Assembly: GCF_900185725.1 (NCBI RefSeq)
Contig: NZ_FYAU01000016.1
Coordinates: 248,001 to 312,000, forward strand
Length of the DNA: 64,000 nucleotides
Source: Stappia sp. TSB10P1A
GTDB taxonomy: Bacteria; Pseudomonadota; Alphaproteobacteria; Rhizobiales; Stappiaceae
Direction of reading: 5' to 3'
Both the position numbers and the translations under genes were made by a program. Below, in pieces: positions 1 through 10,759 of this stretch. The number at the start of each line of letters is the position of its first letter. The stretch's first letter is position 1. Under the pieces are notes generated by a model that made no database searches, was not told the DNA's origin, and saw only the letters and a program-made list of their open reading frames with translations.

Positions 1-1165
1 TGGTGCCACCCGTCGCTTCCATCGACTGAATGTCGCGGAGCACCTTCGCCTTGTCGCTGGTCAAGTCGGTGATCGGCTGGGTCTTGCACCAGTAGTTGGG
101 GCCGGAATTCGTATTCGTCCCAAGAGACAATGTCTGGTTTCGGTACTTGCACAAGCGCTTCTGGGCATATTCCCACTGAGTCATACCGGATGAACGATAG
201 GCCTGACTCGCCGCTTGCTGGCACGCTCCCCGGTCATCATCGAGATAGTTGTTGTAGTAGCTGTCGCCCCGGCGCCTGTTGGCAGTGGAGGGTTCATCGG
301 GGGCGAATTGCGGGACGATCAGCGTCGCCGGGTTGGATTTGGACGGTGGCGTGTCGTCGACGTCATACGGCATCGGCCGCGCCTCGACACAGCCCAACCA
401 GTCGGTTCTGCCAAATTGTTTGAACAACGTGAACCGGCTCGGCTTGCCGTTGACGAAATACCTGCTGTCGAACAGGGCCGGATCCGGTGTGCCATCAGCA
501 CGGGTTTCGAAATTCTTCCAGTGGACCGGCGACAGTCCCTCCCGGTCCATCCAGGACTCGGTGGCCTTGTCGGCGCCAATATTGACGTACTCGGAAAACG
601 GCACGAGGCCGATCTTCACCCGGTCCTTCTTGTCACCGTCCTCGTTGATCTTGAACAGCGTCTCGGCGAGATCCTTGGCGGCCTTCTTCAGCGTCGTCAT
701 GCGGCTTCCGGCCATGGATCCGGAGTTGTCCAGCACCATCACCACATCGAAGGTCGCCTTGCCGACAACCGCCTCGGAGACCACCCGCACATCGATGTGA
801 CTCTTGCTCATGATGCTGCCGAGCATGGTCTGCACCGGCTTCTGCGCCCTCACCGTCACCGTGCCCTTCACCACCGACACGTCGAGCGCGACCCCGTCGG
901 AACTCCCCTTGTAGATCGCGGCGAAATAGGCCTCGGCATTGGCCTTGACCTTCGCCTCGGACAGTCCCTGGCTGCTGTAGTTGGCAGCGAGCGCCGTCGC
1001 GTCTGCCGCCGCCTGCAGATTGACCTTCACATTGTAGGCCCGGGTGTAATCGATACCCGCGCCGATCACGAGCAGACAGACGCCGGTGCATACGGCAAGC
1101 GGCACCACGATGCTGCCGCGGCTGTCTGAGGCGAAACGTCTGGCGAGGCGCAGGAACTTCATCAT
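1..1165 (-). CDS. Tad-type pilus assembly protein with VWA domain (TadG-like), truncated by the window edge
   Basis: The reading frame stays open from an ATG at 1165 to the left edge, giving 388 codons with no stop, so the C-terminus is missing. The N-terminus has one hydrophobic segment (about residues 14-37) directly after a basic stretch ending in RGS, typical of TadE/TadG-like Flp pilus proteins anchored in the inner membrane. A von Willebrand A domain follows; its metal site reads DNSGS from residue 146. After the VWA start come Tyr-, Asn- and Cys-rich stretches, as in secreted TadG-like proteins. A second ATG lies one codon downstream (1162); AGGG upstream supports either. Family role (known): minor component of the Flp/Tad adhesive pilus system. 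No other tad genes are visible, so the pathway assignment rests on domain order alone. Confidence 0.8.
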   Translation of the reverse strand, partial: MMKFLRLARRFASDSRGSIVVPLAVCTGVCLLVIGAGIDYTRAYNVKVNLQAAADATALAANYSSQGLSEAKVKANAEAYFAAIYKGSSDGVALDVSVVKGTVTVRAQKPVQTMLGSIMSKSHIDVRVVSEAVVGKATFDVVMVLDNSGSMAGSRMTTLKKAAKDLAETLFKINEDGDKKDRVKIGLVPFSEYVNIGADKATESWMDREGLSPVHWKNFETRADGTPDPALFDSRYFVNGKPSRFTLFKQFGRTDWLGCVEARPMPYDVDDTPPSKSNPATLIVPQFAPDEPSTANRRRGDSYYNNYLDDDRGACQQAASQAYRSSGMTQWEYAQKRLCKYRNQTLSLGTNTNSGPNYWCKTQPITDLTSDKAKVLRDIQSMEATGGT

Positions 1166-1317
1166 GGCCCGGACCCTACACCGCCGGCCTTGCCAAAACC
1201 TTTTCAAGACCCGTCAAGGCCCCGGAAACCGCGTTTTCAGAAGGTGCGTGTCCGGGTGCCCGTCCCGGTGGATCTCCGGGTGCCTGGTGCCGCAGCAAAA
1301 AGCGGCGCGGGAGACCA

Positions 1318-1346
1318 TTGACAGGTGCGGGAGAGGCGCCTACATC
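1318..1346 (+). promoter_or_regulatory. Sigma-70-like promoter of groESL
   Basis: TTGACA at 1318-1323 and TACATC at 1341-1346 are separated by 17 bases. The predicted start point (about 1353) falls just before the CIRCE operator. It lies in the 301-base gap between the divergent Tad gene and groES, which otherwise holds only the CIRCE element and a leader. Confidence 0.6.
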
Positions 1347-1356
1347 AGGCGCGCTG

Positions 1357-1383
1357 TTAGCACTCTCATTCACAGAGTGCCAA
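1357..1383 (+). promoter_or_regulatory. CIRCE operator (HrcA binding site) of groESL
   Basis: TTAGCACTC, a nine-base spacer, then GAGTGCCAA form the classical inverted repeat; only one base differs from the consensus right arm GAGTGCTAA. It sits just after the predicted start point and 84 bases before groES, the standard position for HrcA repression of chaperonin operons. Confidence 0.93.
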
Positions 1384-1466
1384 CGTGGTCGGCGATCCGG
1401 GCGACCCCGACGGAGGGGCGCTGGCGCGACAAGTACCACGCTGGCCCCAAAAGGAAAGAGCACGAC

Positions 1467-1754
1467 ATGAAGTTCCGTCCTCTGCATGATCGCGTTGTTG
1501 TGCGCCGCGTCGACTCCGAGGAGAAGACCGCCGGCGGCATCATCATTCCGGACACCGCCAAGGAGAAGCCGCAGGAAGGCGAAGTCGTCGCCGTCGGCCC
1601 GGGCGCCCGCAAGGAGAACGGCGACCTGATCGCGCTGGACGTCAAGGCCGGCGACCGCGTGCTGTTCGGCAAGTGGTCCGGCACCGAGGTCAAGATCGAC
1701 GGTCAGGACCTGCTGATCATGAAGGAAAGCGACATCATGGGCGTGGTCGGCTAA
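1467..1754 (+). CDS. groES: Co-chaperonin GroES
   Basis: This 95-residue protein is the GroES heptamer that caps GroEL and closes the folding chamber in the cytoplasm. It begins [14 protein letters not shown], carries the mobile-loop region [19 protein letters not shown] that docks onto GroEL, and ends [10 protein letters not shown]; length and motifs are normal for the family. AAAGGAAAGAG 7-16 bases upstream supports this ATG. groEL follows after about 100 bases in the same direction. Regulation is visible: a TTGACA promoter and CIRCE operator upstream point to HrcA control. No anomaly seen. Confidence 0.98.
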   Translation: MKFRPLHDRVVVRRVDSEEKTAGGIIIPDTAKEKPQEGEVVAVGPGARKENGDLIALDVKAGDRVLFGKWSGTEVKIDGQDLLIMKESDIMGVVG

Positions 1755-1834
1755 GCCGCACCGCGCTTTTTTCGTCCTTTTCGCGGTCGCTCGCCGCAAG
1801 CCTTCTTCAGGCCGCAGGCGCGACACCGCGATGA

Positions 1835-3496
<1,662 letters not shown>

Positions 3497-3522
3497 GAAG
3501 TCCTGCTCTCGAAGAGATACGG

Positions 3523-3550
3523 ATGGGCGGCCGTCGGGCCGCCCATTTGC
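3523..3550 (+). terminator. Terminator hairpin after groEL
   Basis: A perfect ten-base-pair stem (ATGGGCGGCC / GGCCGCCCAT, loop GTCG) begins 27 bases after the groEL stop and is followed by a short T-rich stretch (TTTGCGTTT). Confidence 0.7.
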
Positions 3551-3671
3551 GTTTGGATGGTCGCTCTGCCCACATGGACAGCGGCGGGCGCAAGAGGTAT
3601 GGCGAGGGCCGCAAGGCTGCCCGGAAAGGCCGGCCCGAAAGACCCGACGAGAAGAGCCGAGGAAGAGTGCA

Positions 3672-3884
3672 ATGGACCGCGAAACGCTGGCCCGCATCGA
3701 GCGGCTGGAAGAGCAGCTTGCCTTCCAGACGCGCACCGTCGAGGAGCTCAACGAGGTGGTCACCCGACAGGCCGACCAGATCGACATGTTGAGCCGCCGC
3801 CTGGCGGCCCTGGGCGAGCATGTCGAGGAGTTGGAAGACGCCGCCGCCGGCAATGTGCCGGTGGCCAAGCCGCCGCATTACTGA
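3672..3884 (+). CDS. slyX: SlyX family protein
   Basis: This small 70-residue protein is mostly one coiled-coil: heptad-like MDRETLARIERLEEQ through EHVEELED. It ends in the SlyX hallmark PPHY (KPPHY at the C-terminus). The start ATG is chosen because family members begin with a short M-x-R-x-x-L-x-x-R-I-x-x-LE stretch; an in-frame upstream extension has no family similarity. The family is cytoplasmic and its biochemical role is not established. It is convergent with hisG, whose stop lies 27 bases away, and has about 120 bases of leader after the groEL terminator. Confidence 0.88.
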   Translation: MDRETLARIERLEEQLAFQTRTVEELNEVVTRQADQIDMLSRRLAALGEHVEELEDAAAGNVPVAKPPHY

Positions 3885-3910
3885 GCCGGCGGGCAGGCGT
3901 TCCTAGCGCG

Positions 3911-4909
3911 TCAGCCGCTCACCTGGGCGGCGAGCCGCTCGAACAGCGGGTTGGCGGCGGTGAAGACGTAGTCGAGCGTCGTCACGCTGACATGCGGCGC
4001 GCCGTGGTCGCGCAGCAGCGTGGCGCAGTCGGCGGCGCGATCCGCCGGGCAGTGCAGCAGCAGGGGCTGGCCAACCTGGGTGCCGAAGGGCGCGACCGCG
4101 CCGAACTGCTCGGCCGCCGTGCGGGCGGTCAGCTCCGGCGCCTGCACCAGCGCGCGGATCTCGCGATGCGAGCGGGCCCGCTCCTCCGCCGCGATCCGGT
4201 CGAGGATGACCCTTGCGGCGGCAAGCTGCGCCGGCGTCCACTCGGCCTTCAGCGAGGCGACGAGATGCGCCTGGCTCTTCAGGATGACGCCGTCGTCCAG
4301 CACCTTGAGATTGTTGGCGGCAAGCGTCGAGCCGGTGGTGGTGATGTCGACGATGAGCTCCGCTGTGCCGGCGGCGGGGGCGCCCTCGGTCGCGCCGGCG
4401 CTTTCGACGATGCGGTAGTCGGACAGGCCATGCTGGGCGAAGAAGGCCCGCGTCAACGCCACATATTTGGTGGCGACGCGCAGCCGTCCGCCGTTGCGGG
4501 CGCGGAAATGCGAGGCGACGTCGACGAGATCGGCCATGGTCGACACGTCGATCCAGGCATCGGGCGCGGCGACGACCACATCGGCGAAGCCGAAGCCGAG
4601 CGGGGTGACCACATGCACCAGTTCCTCGGGCCGCGAGATCGTCTCATGCACGAGATCGAGGCCGGTGACGCCCAGATGCGCCTGCCCGGTGCTGAGCTCG
4701 CGGGCGATCTCGGAGGCCGACAGGAAGGCGATCTCGACCTCGGAGGCGGCAAAGCGGCCGAGCCGGCCGCGATAGTTGCGCGCCCCGCCCGGACGGCCGA
4801 CCGGCAGGCCGGCACGGGCGAAGAAGTCGTGGGTGTTGTCCTGCAGCCGTCCCTTGGAGGGCACCGCGATGATCAGCGGCTGGGCGGCGGTTTCCGGCGA
4901 ATGGGTCAT
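3911..4909 (-). CDS. hisG: ATP phosphoribosyltransferase catalytic subunit HisG
   Basis: HisG joins ATP and PRPP to make phosphoribosyl-ATP, the first committed step of histidine synthesis. The 332-residue protein has [10 protein letters not shown] near the N-terminus, the [11 protein letters not shown] segment, and the PRPP-binding region [19 protein letters not shown]. It belongs with HisZ-dependent HisG proteins: a hisZ gene lies 11 bases upstream in the same direction. It has extra C-terminal sequence compared with the shortest HisG forms (about 220 residues), which is usual in alphaproteobacteria. Gene order hisS-hisZ-hisG and the tight spacing indicate one transcript. No attenuator-like leader is visible before hisS. 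Confidence 0.95.
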   Translation of the reverse strand: MTHSPETAAQPLIIAVPSKGRLQDNTHDFFARAGLPVGRPGGARNYRGRLGRFAASEVEIAFLSASEIARELSTGQAHLGVTGLDLVHETISRPEELVHVVTPLGFGFADVVVAAPDAWIDVSTMADLVDVASHFRARNGGRLRVATKYVALTRAFFAQHGLSDYRIVESAGATEGAPAAGTAELIVDITTTGSTLAANNLKVLDDGVILKSQAHLVASLKAEWTPAQLAAARVILDRIAAEERARSHREIRALVQAPELTARTAAEQFGAVAPFGTQVGQPLLLHCPADRAADCATLLRDHGAPHVSVTTLDYVFTAANPLFERLAAQVSG

Positions 4910-4920
4910 GACACTGCGCC

Positions 4921-6072
4921 TCAGATCCGGTCGAGCCAGATGGAAAAGCCGGTCGCCGGGATATGGGTCTCGGCGCCAAGCAGGGCGAGCAGGCGGTCGT
5001 AGCGGCCGCCGCCGACGATCTGGCCTGCCGCTTTGCGCGAGGCCGAATGAATTTCGAAGACGAAGCCGGTGTAGTAATCGAGCCGGCGGCCGAAATCGGC
5101 GGAAAACTCGAGGTTCCCCACATCGACGCCAGCCGCCTCCAGCGCGTCCAGCCGGGCGGTGAAGCCGGCAAGCGCGGCAGCCAGATCGAGCCCCGAGCGG
5201 GTCGCGAAAGCCTCCAGCGCCGTCACCGCCTCGCGCGGACGGCCACGGATCGACAGGAACGCGGAGAGCAGCTCCGCCGCCCGGTCGGTGCCGCTGTCAT
5301 GGGTGGCAAGCGCCGCCTGCTCCAGCAGCCGGCCGGCAATGTCGGCGGCGCTGCGGCCGGCGATCGGGCGCAGGCCGGAAAGCCGCAGCAGCTCGGCAAC
5401 GGCCTGCTGCGCGGTTGCGGGATCGACGCCGTCGAGCGCCCGCATCAAGGCGGGGGCCGGCATCGCGCCCTCCGGCACGCCGCCGGTCATGGCGGCGATG
5501 GCCGCGTCCAGCCGGTCGCGTTCGCCGAACAGCTCGCCGAGCCGGCGGCGCCACACGGGCGCAAGATCCAGCCCGTCGAGCACGGCGCGGAACAGCGCCT
5601 CGTCGCCGATCTGGATCGTCGCATCATTGACGCCGAGCGTTGCAAGGCTCTCCAGCGCCAGCGCCAGCACATGGGCGTCGGCCTCGGCCTCGTCCGGCCG
5701 GCCGAAGCACTCGACGCCGGCCTGCATGAACTCGCCCGCGCCCTCGCGGCGCTGGCGGAACACCGGGCCGCAATAGGAATAGCGCGCCGGCGTCGTCGCG
5801 CCGGGTCCGTCGAGATGGGCGCGGCAGACCGGGATCGTGTAGTCCGGACGCAGGCACAGCTCCTCGCCGGCCGCATCGGACGTCAGGTACATGCGGCCAC
5901 GGATGTCTTCGCCGATCAGATCGAGAAACAGGCTGCTCGGCTGCAGGATCGCCGGCTCGACAGTGGGAAAGCCGGCGGTCTCGAACAGGGCGGTCAGGGC
6001 CGCGTAGCGCGCGGCCTGCGGCCCGGCGGGGTTCGTGGCGGGGTTCGTGGCGGGGCTCGCGGCGGGGCTCAC
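4921..6072 (-). CDS. hisZ: ATP phosphoribosyltransferase regulatory subunit HisZ
   Basis: HisZ is a catalytically inactive paralogue of histidyl-tRNA synthetase that binds HisG and confers activity and histidine feedback. The 383-residue protein keeps the class II synthetase core ([26 protein letters not shown], the [17 protein letters not shown] segment [17 protein letters not shown] and [13 protein letters not shown]) but lacks an anticodon-binding domain. The start is GTG at 6072, sharing the four bases GTGA with the hisS stop, so translation is coupled. The first 16 residues are low-complexity ([15 protein letters not shown]) and are encoded by a 12-bp tandem repeat that includes the start codon; the conserved fold begins near residue 20. 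Confidence 0.95.
   Translation of the reverse strand: MSPAASPATNPATNPAGPQAARYAALTALFETAGFPTVEPAILQPSSLFLDLIGEDIRGRMYLTSDAAGEELCLRPDYTIPVCRAHLDGPGATTPARYSYCGPVFRQRREGAGEFMQAGVECFGRPDEAEADAHVLALALESLATLGVNDATIQIGDEALFRAVLDGLDLAPVWRRRLGELFGERDRLDAAIAAMTGGVPEGAMPAPALMRALDGVDPATAQQAVAELLRLSGLRPIAGRSAADIAGRLLEQAALATHDSGTDRAAELLSAFLSIRGRPREAVTALEAFATRSGLDLAAALAGFTARLDALEAAGVDVGNLEFSADFGRRLDYYTGFVFEIHSASRKAAGQIVGGGRYDRLLALLGAETHIPATGFSIWLDRI
6025..6072 (-). repeat. 12-bp tandem repeat, four copies, at the hisS/hisZ junction
   Basis: Four contiguous 12-base units (GGCGGGGTTCGT, same, GGCGGGGCTCGC, GGCGGGGCTCAC on the + strand) cover the first 16 codons of hisZ. The last unit contains the GTG start of hisZ and the TGA stop of hisS. 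Each unit adds four residues of the type T/A-N/S-P-A. Confidence 0.9.
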
Positions 6073-7697
6073 TGGGCCGCCCCCGCATCGCCGTCCTGCC
6101 GGGCGCGGTCCTCGGCCTGCTCGGCCAGCATCCGCCGCACGGTGGCGACGATGTCGGCCTCGGGGATGCTGACCTGCGCCGGGCGGCTCTCGCGCCAGGT
6201 GACGTTGTCGGCGATCTCGCCGGAAAGCCGCTTGCCCTCGATCAGATCCTTGATCTGAACGGTGCCCTCGGCCCGTTCGTCGCCGCCCTGGATGATGGCG
6301 AGCGGGCAGCCGCGGCGGTCGGCATATTTGAGCTGGTTGCCGAACTTCTTCCAGTTGCCCTGGTACATCTCGGCGCGGATGCCGGCGGCACGCAGCTCCT
6401 GCGTCATCTTCTGGTAGCGGGCAAGGCTTTCCGTGTCGCCGTCCATCACCGTGACCAGCACGGGGGCGACGACCTCGTCGGCCTGAAGCTTCTTCAGGTT
6501 CTTCAGCGCGCTCATCAGGCGCGAGACGCCGATGGAAAAGCCGGTCGCCGGCACATCGCGTCCGGTGAAGCGCTTGACCAGCCCGTCATAGCGCCCGCCG
6601 CCGCCGACAGAGCCGAACTGCACGACCTCGCCCTTCTCGTTGGTAACGTCGAACAGCAGCTCGGCCTCATAGACCGGGCCGGTGTAATATTCGAGCCCGC
6701 GGACGACAGAAGGGTCGATCTTGATGCGGTCCGGGCCGTAGCCGGCAGCATCTACCAAGTCGGCAATCTGCGAAAGCTCTTGGTAGCCCTCTAGGGGAAT
6801 ACCTCCCTCGTCCGCGTTGACCAAAAGTGCATGACACAAGAGCCGGTTTGAAAGATAACCCTTTGCATCAGGTGGATTGTTGAAGGAACTTTTCTCCGCT
6901 TCGCTAGCAGTCTCATCAGAAGCATAGTCGATAGCAATCTTGTTGATGAAAACTGCTGTCAAAACCTTCTGAATTTGCGCGCTATCCAGTCCGGCACCTT
7001 TGGTGAAATCGCCGCTCTCGTCCTTGCGGCCCTCCCCCAAAAGCAGGGCGACCCCTTCCTCTCCAAACTTATCCAGCTTGTCGATTGCCCTGAGAACCGC
7101 CAGCTTCTGTTCGGAATCGGTTACGCCTCCAGCTTCTAGTATTCCGTCGAGCACCTTGCGGTTGTTGACGCGGATGACATAGGAGCCGCGCGGGATGCCG
7201 AGTGCTTCCATCGTGTCGGCCATCATCATGCACATCTCGGCATCCGCCTGGACGCCCGGCGCGCCGACGCTGTCGGCATCGAACTGCATGAACTGGCGGA
7301 ACCGGCCCGGCCCCGGCTTCTCGTTGCGGAACACCCAGCCGGCGCGGTAGCTGCGGAACGGAAGCTGGATCTCGTTGATGTTTTCCGCGACATGGCGGGC
7401 GAGCGGCGCGGTGAGATCGTAGCGCAGGCTCATCCACTGCTCGTCGTCGTCCTGCACCGAGAAGACGCCGGCATTCGGCCGGTCAGTGTCGGGCAGAAAC
7501 TTGCCGAGGCAGTCGGTATATTCGAAGGCCGGCGTCTCGACCGGATCGAAGCCGTAGCGCTCGTAGACCTCGCGGATCTTCGCCAGCATCGCCTCGGTGG
7601 CGCGGATGTCGGCGGCCGAGCGGTCGACGAAGCCGCGCGGCAGGCGGGCCTTCAGCTTGGACGGTGTGTTCTTGGCCATCGGCGTATCGGAATCCAT
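6069..7697 (-). CDS. hisS: Histidine-tRNA ligase HisS with a low-GC insertion-domain patch
   Basis: HisS charges tRNA-His with histidine in the cytoplasm. The 542-residue protein carries class II motifs: the [13 protein letters not shown] start, motif 2 region [20 protein letters not shown], the histidine-A signature RGLEYYTG and motif 3 GGGGRYDGL / [12 protein letters not shown], then an anticodon-binding domain. Between motif 2 and RGLEYYTG (about residues 185-315; bases 6750-7145) base composition falls sharply: I count 27/60 and 26/60 G+C at 6841-6900 and 6901-6960 against well over 60% on both sides, with A/T-ending codons, yet the frame is intact. Alphaproteobacterial HisRS is known to be divergent because its tRNA-His lacks G-1. 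Start could also be ATG 7679 (MAKNTPSK); neither has a strong ribosome site. First gene of hisS-hisZ-hisG. Confidence 0.95.
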   Translation of the reverse strand: MDSDTPMAKNTPSKLKARLPRGFVDRSAADIRATEAMLAKIREVYERYGFDPVETPAFEYTDCLGKFLPDTDRPNAGVFSVQDDDEQWMSLRYDLTAPLARHVAENINEIQLPFRSYRAGWVFRNEKPGPGRFRQFMQFDADSVGAPGVQADAEMCMMMADTMEALGIPRGSYVIRVNNRKVLDGILEAGGVTDSEQKLAVLRAIDKLDKFGEEGVALLLGEGRKDESGDFTKGAGLDSAQIQKVLTAVFINKIAIDYASDETASEAEKSSFNNPPDAKGYLSNRLLCHALLVNADEGGIPLEGYQELSQIADLVDAAGYGPDRIKIDPSVVRGLEYYTGPVYEAELLFDVTNEKGEVVQFGSVGGGGRYDGLVKRFTGRDVPATGFSIGVSRLMSALKNLKKLQADEVVAPVLVTVMDGDTESLARYQKMTQELRAAGIRAEMYQGNWKKFGNQLKYADRRGCPLAIIQGGDERAEGTVQIKDLIEGKRLSGEIADNVTWRESRPAQVSIPEADIVATVRRMLAEQAEDRARQDGDAGAAQ

Positions 7698-7948
7698 CGC
7701 GGGCGCGCGCCTTTTTCAAACATGGTCAAAAAGGAGTGCGCGATCTTGCAGTTGCCGGTTTCCTAGACGAAACGGCCCGCGCGGGCAAGGATGGCGGGGA
7801 GAGTGCCGCCGGCGCGCGCGGGGCGCCGCGGCGGATCGGCGCTTGCATTCGGGGGCGTTCCGACTATGGTCCCGCGCGGTTCCGCCGCAGTGGCTCTCGG
7901 GTCGCGGGCGGTCAAACAGACCGGATCCCCTTGATGTTCGGAGTTCCC

Positions 7949-9100
7949 ATGCCGGGTGACGGCATTCTGCAGACGGGCGAGGCCAGCGAAACGGCGCCGC
8001 TTGGCGCAGCGCGGCTTTCCGTCGTGCTGCCGACCTATAACGAGCGCGACAACCTGCCCGTCCTGATCGACCGGCTCGACGCCGCGCTGGCCGGCATCGC
8101 CTGGGAGGCGATCGTCGTCGACGACAATTCGCCCGACGGCACCGCGGATGTCGCCCGCGCCATCGCCGCGCGCGACCCGCGCGTTCGCGTCATCCGCCGG
8201 GTGGGGCGGCGCGGCCTGTCGGGCGCCTGCGTCGAGGGGATGCTCGCCTCCTCCGCCGACTATGTGGCGGTGATGGATGCCGACCTGCAGCATGACGAGA
8301 CCCTGCTGCCGAAGATGCTGGCGGCGCTGTCCAACGGCGCGGCCGATCTTGCGGTGGCCAGCCGCCATGTGGAAGGCGGCGACGTCGGCACCGGGCTTTC
8401 CGGCGTGCGCGCCTCCGGCTCCGGCCTTGCCAACCGGCTGGCGAGGGTGCTGCTGAAGGTGACCCTGTCCGACCCGATGAGCGGCTTCTTCATGATCCGC
8501 CGCACCGAGGTGGAGCGGCTGGCGCCCGGCCTCTCGTCGCAGGGCTTCAAGATCCTGCTCGACATCGTCGCCACCGCGCGCGGCTCCTTGCGCATCGTCG
8601 AGCTTCCCTTCGTCTTCCGAGAGCGCCTGCATGGCGAGAGCAAGCTCGACACGCTGGTGGCGCTCGACTTTCTGGGGCTCGTCTTGTCCAAGCTCGTCGG
8701 CGACCTGGTCTCGATCCGCTTCCTGATGTTCATGCTGGTCGGCGCGTCGGGCGTCGTCGTGCATATGGCGGCGCTGTTCGCGCTGCTGGAGATCGGCGGC
8801 CTCTCCTTCCCGGTGGCGCAGACGGCGGCGACCTTCGTCGCCATGACCACCAATTTCTGGCTCAACAACCGCCTGACCTATCGCGACCGGCGGCTGCGCG
8901 GCTTCGCGGCCCTGCGCGGCCTCTTGACCTTCTATGTGGTGTGCAGCGTCGGCGTCGTCGCCAATGTCGGCGTCGCCTCGCTGGTCTATCAGGAGGATGC
9001 CGGGCGCATCCTGGTCGGGCTCGCCGGCCTTGCCGGCGCGGTGATGGGCGCGGTGTGGAACTATGCGGCAAGCTCGGTGCTGACCTGGCGCAAGGCGTAA
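7949..9100 (+). CDS. Polyprenyl-phosphate glycosyltransferase (GT2) fused to GtrA-type membrane domain
   Basis: The N-terminal half (about residues 15-230) is a DPM1/ArnC-like family 2 glycosyltransferase: SVVLPTYNERDNLP, the nucleotide site VVDDNSPDGT, the DAD metal motif in VMDADLQHD, and GFKILLDI. The C-terminal third (about 245-380) has four hydrophobic helices of the GtrA type (SIRFLMFMLVGASGVVVHM ... TTNFWLNNRLTY). Family knowledge: such fusions make a polyprenyl-phosphate-linked sugar at the cytoplasmic face and may help present it across the inner membrane. The start at 7949 has GGAG five bases upstream; ATG 7934 is an alternative. A GT39-type transferase that could use the product follows after 40 bases. 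The donor sugar cannot be read from sequence. Confidence 0.9.
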   Translation: MPGDGILQTGEASETAPLGAARLSVVLPTYNERDNLPVLIDRLDAALAGIAWEAIVVDDNSPDGTADVARAIAARDPRVRVIRRVGRRGLSGACVEGMLASSADYVAVMDADLQHDETLLPKMLAALSNGAADLAVASRHVEGGDVGTGLSGVRASGSGLANRLARVLLKVTLSDPMSGFFMIRRTEVERLAPGLSSQGFKILLDIVATARGSLRIVELPFVFRERLHGESKLDTLVALDFLGLVLSKLVGDLVSIRFLMFMLVGASGVVVHMAALFALLEIGGLSFPVAQTAATFVAMTTNFWLNNRLTYRDRRLRGFAALRGLLTFYVVCSVGVVANVGVASLVYQEDAGRILVGLAGLAGAVMGAVWNYAASSVLTWRKA

Positions 9101-9140
9101 AGCCGCCTACGGCGCCCTGAAGCGCGACAAGGACGACGAG

Positions 9141-10688
9141 ATGGCCGGACACGCTCCCAACAGCCAGACGCGACAGGCGAGCGGCGCGGCGGCGCAGGCG
9201 CTGCCCCTGTGGCTGCGCCCCCTGCCTCTTGCCCTGCTGGTCGCCGCCCTCACCGCTCTGCGGCTGCTGGTCGCCGCCAAGGCCGGCCTTGCCGAGGACG
9301 AGGCCTATTACCGGCTCTGGGGGCTGCATCCTGCCACCGGCTATTACGATCACCCGCCGATGGTCGCCTGGTTCGCCTTCCTCGGCCAGTCGCTGTTCGG
9401 CGACACCGCGCTCGGCCTGCGGTTCCTCTCCGTGCTGTCGGCTGCCATCGGCTCGGCGGCGATCTGGCGCACCGGCCTGCTGCTCTATGGCGCGCGCGAG
9501 GCCGGCTATGCGGTGCTGTTCCTCAATGCCAGCCTGCTGATCGGTGCCGGCAGCCTGCTGGCGACGCCGGACGCGGCGTCCGTGCTGTTCTGGGGTCTTG
9601 CCCTCTGGGCGCTGGCCGAGCTGACCGCGAGCGAGAACCCGTGGTGGTGGCTCGCCGTCGGCCTGTTCGCCGGGCTCGGGCTCAATGCCAAGTATTCGGT
9701 TCTGTTTCTCGGCGCCGGCATCGTGCTCCATCTCGTCTTCGTGCCGCAGGCGCGGCGCTGGTGGGGTGCCTGGCAGCTCTGGGCCGGCGGGCTGCTGGCC
9801 ATCGCCCTAGTGCTGCCGGTGATCGGCTGGAACGCGGCGCATGACTGGGCCTCCTTCGGCAAGCAGTTCGGCCGCGCCGTGCCGGAGGGCTGGAGCACGC
9901 GCTATCTGCCGGAATTCGTCGGTGCGGTGGTCGGCCTTGCCAATCCGCTGGTGGCGGTGCTGGCCGGCATCGGCCTGGTGCGGATCGCCCGCGCGGCCCT
10001 GCGGGGCGAGCCGGCGGGCGGCCTGCTGCTGTGGACCAGCCTGCCTTTCGTCGTCTACCTCTTGGCGCATTCGCTGCATTCGCGGGTGCAGGGCAACTGG
10101 CCGGCGCCGCTGTTTCCGGTGATCGCCCTTGCCGCCGCGCTGATTGCCGCCCGGCCGCCGGCATGGCCCGGTGTGCGGGTCTGGCAGCGGTTTTCGGCCG
10201 TCGCGATCGCCCTAGGGCTTGCCGTGTCGCTGATCGTCTATGTCCACGCAGTCGTGCCGCTGACCGGCGCCCTCGCCCGCAAGGATCCGACGCATCAGAT
10301 CCGCGGCTGGGCGGAGATCGGCGCGGAATTGCAACGGCTTGCGGCCGAGCAGGAGGCGGCTTGGATCGCCACCGACGCCTATGGCCTCAACGCGCAGCTT
10401 GCCTGGCAGCTCGACCGGGCGATGCCGGTGGAACAGGTCGACCAGCGCATCCGCTACGCGATGCGGCCCGATCCGGATCCCGAGCGTGTCGCCCGCCCTG
10501 CCCTCTTCATCGCCCAGGAGCGGCGCGATCCGGGCACGGAGCGCCTGTCGACCCGCTTTGCCGAAGTCGAGCAGATCGCCGTGCTGACCCGTCGGTCGGA
10601 CGGCACGCCGGTCGAACGCCTTGTCGTCTACCGGGTGGCCGAGCCGCATGCCGGCACGCCGTTCGACCCGGTCTACCCGCTTCCCTGA
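9141..10688 (+). CDS. GT39/ArnT-like membrane glycosyltransferase
   Basis: This 515-residue integral membrane protein has about ten hydrophobic segments over the first 350 residues and a soluble periplasmic tail. The first periplasmic loop carries the acidic signature LAEDEAYYRLW followed by YYDHPPMVAW, the hallmark of the dolichyl-phosphate-mannose mannosyltransferase/ArnT superfamily (PMT_2), where the acidic pair is needed for catalysis. Such enzymes take a sugar from a polyprenyl-phosphate donor and place it on lipid A, glycans or proteins outside the inner membrane. AAGGACGACGAG just before the ATG supports the start. It follows the GT2-GtrA gene by 40 bases, so donor synthesis and transfer are probably coupled. 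Acceptor unknown. Confidence 0.88.
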   Translation: MAGHAPNSQTRQASGAAAQALPLWLRPLPLALLVAALTALRLLVAAKAGLAEDEAYYRLWGLHPATGYYDHPPMVAWFAFLGQSLFGDTALGLRFLSVLSAAIGSAAIWRTGLLLYGAREAGYAVLFLNASLLIGAGSLLATPDAASVLFWGLALWALAELTASENPWWWLAVGLFAGLGLNAKYSVLFLGAGIVLHLVFVPQARRWWGAWQLWAGGLLAIALVLPVIGWNAAHDWASFGKQFGRAVPEGWSTRYLPEFVGAVVGLANPLVAVLAGIGLVRIARAALRGEPAGGLLLWTSLPFVVYLLAHSLHSRVQGNWPAPLFPVIALAAALIAARPPAWPGVRVWQRFSAVAIALGLAVSLIVYVHAVVPLTGALARKDPTHQIRGWAEIGAELQRLAAEQEAAWIATDAYGLNAQLAWQLDRAMPVEQVDQRIRYAMRPDPDPERVARPALFIAQERRDPGTERLSTRFAEVEQIAVLTRRSDGTPVERLVVYRVAEPHAGTPFDPVYPLP

Positions 10689-10759
10689 GCCGCCCCGCAA
10701 GCCGAGCCGGCAAAATTGACACTGGTGCCGGCCGGCCCGCCGCTGCATAGAATTCCGCC

